A stretch of 64,000 nt of DNA from Ooceraea biroi (Eukaryota; Arthropoda; Insecta; Hymenoptera; Formicidae). The notes beneath the pieces are model-generated. The model worked only from the letters and a program-made list of their open reading frames with translations. It was not told the origin of the DNA and made no database searches. Each line of letters opens with the position of its first letter. The stretch's first letter is position 1. The position numbers and the translations under genes were made by a program. The stretch is from the NCBI RefSeq assembly GCF_003672135.1, contig NC_039515.1, positions 2,356,001 to 2,420,000 on the forward strand, written 5' to 3'. Of the stretch, positions 63,383-64,000 are shown piece by piece.

Positions 63383-63467
63383 CTGCCTCTTTCTCCTTCC
63401 TTTCCTTCGTTTACCCCCTCTCTGCCTGTCCCCTCTCTCTCCCGCATTCCTGTTAAAGAGACTTGAA

Positions 63468-63491
63468 AGAGAGAGAGAGAGAGAGAGAGAG
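63468..63491. repeat. (AG)n microsatellite
   Basis: A run of AG dinucleotides about 100 bp after the CT run. The two are complementary and could pair as a hairpin. Confidence 0.9.
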
Positions 63492-64000
63492 CGAAGAGCG
63501 AGGAGGAACGAACGAACGGGGCCCTTCTTCTTCCACGGCGTTTCTCTCGATAATTGTTGCCAAGAAGTCGGACGCAGGTAGCGGGTCGACCTCTTTTTAA
63601 TAGTCCGTCCTGCTCTAGGGCACACCAGACTGTCGGGTCTCTCTTTGTCATTCCTCCTTCCCCTGCTCTCGTTCGCCCGATTTCGCCAGAAGCCAAAAGA
63701 CATTGAACCGCGTTTTAATCGCGAGGGGTGGATTCTCGACGGAATCTACGAGACGTCGTCGATTCGCGTTTTACGTTACACCGGTGAGCGCGGATCACGA
63801 GAGCGAGACGTGCTCGAGTAGCGCTACTGTAAAACCCGTATCGGACCATCTCGATATTAGAGATCGAGATTGCGAGTTGGAGTTTGGCATTTTTGAACAA
63901 TCAAAATGCAAAATGCGACGTTTTGATTTGCCGAATCCTGATCTTCGATTCGCAGTCTCAATCTGCAATGTTTGATATAGGCTTAAAAGCATGCGTCTAC

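Larger units (their letters stand above)
59192..64000. other. Right-end noncoding region
   Basis: Probably first-intron or intergenic DNA. CpG islands lie at about 60000-60250 and 61500-61900, and simple CT/GA tracts at 63350-63500. A TTTCAG followed by an open stretch to a GTAAGG (about 62162-62260) was inspected but gives no protein-like frame that is open to the donor. Confidence 0.4.

Noticed and set aside
1..64000. tRNA genes, known conserved microRNAs, CRISPR arrays
   Set aside because: Reading for tRNA A/B-box words and for several well-known insect microRNA mature sequences gave no acceptable match, and no spaced direct-repeat array exists.

Overview
The window looks like nuclear DNA of an insect, most likely a hymenopteran such as an ant. 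Short GC-richer exons sit in AT-rich introns. There are consensus GT/AG splice sites, CpG-dense GC islands, many microsatellites, and non-autonomous DNA transposons with TA-flanked terminal inverted repeats. The proteins are clearly metazoan. The lineage call is inference from composition and repeat types, not from a search.

Four protein-coding genes can be read by splicing, all on the + strand. (1) 12978-16264: the 3' exons of a secreted protein with two von Willebrand factor C-type cysteine modules; its first exons were not found. (2) 21484-24031: a cytosolic endo-beta-N-acetylglucosaminidase (GH85, ENGASE), seven exons, with an ambiguous 3' end. (3) 38767-44583: a complete five-exon gene for a 438-residue four-pass membrane protein with an N-terminal glutamine run and a proline-rich cytoplasmic tail; I cannot assign its family. 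(4) 46755-51106: a complete ten-exon Sec23, the Sar1 GTPase-activating subunit of the COPII coat, 768 residues.

The remainder is mostly noncoding. 1-12977 holds no gene I can prove, apart from an open minus-strand stretch near 582-932. 16265-21483 and 24032-38766 are intergenic or long introns. 51107-64000 holds one isolated coding-like exon (57532-57596) and a likely promoter with a 5' leader (58666-59191) of a gene running off the right edge.

Mobile elements: a 923-bp TIR element (14113-15035) inside a VWC-gene intron; an 874-bp foldback element with 268-bp arms and an internal 118-bp tandem repeat (42023-42896) inside a tetraspan-gene intron; and a short mariner-like remnant (34431-34612). 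A roughly 216-bp tandem duplication lies at 30039-30429, and a long imperfect hairpin lies upstream of Sec23.

The genes do not form a pathway cluster. ENGASE (glycan turnover) and Sec23 (ER export) are housekeeping neighbours. No operon-like, CRISPR, tRNA or known microRNA feature was recognised. The best candidates for something undescribed are the unassigned tetraspan protein and the repeat elements.
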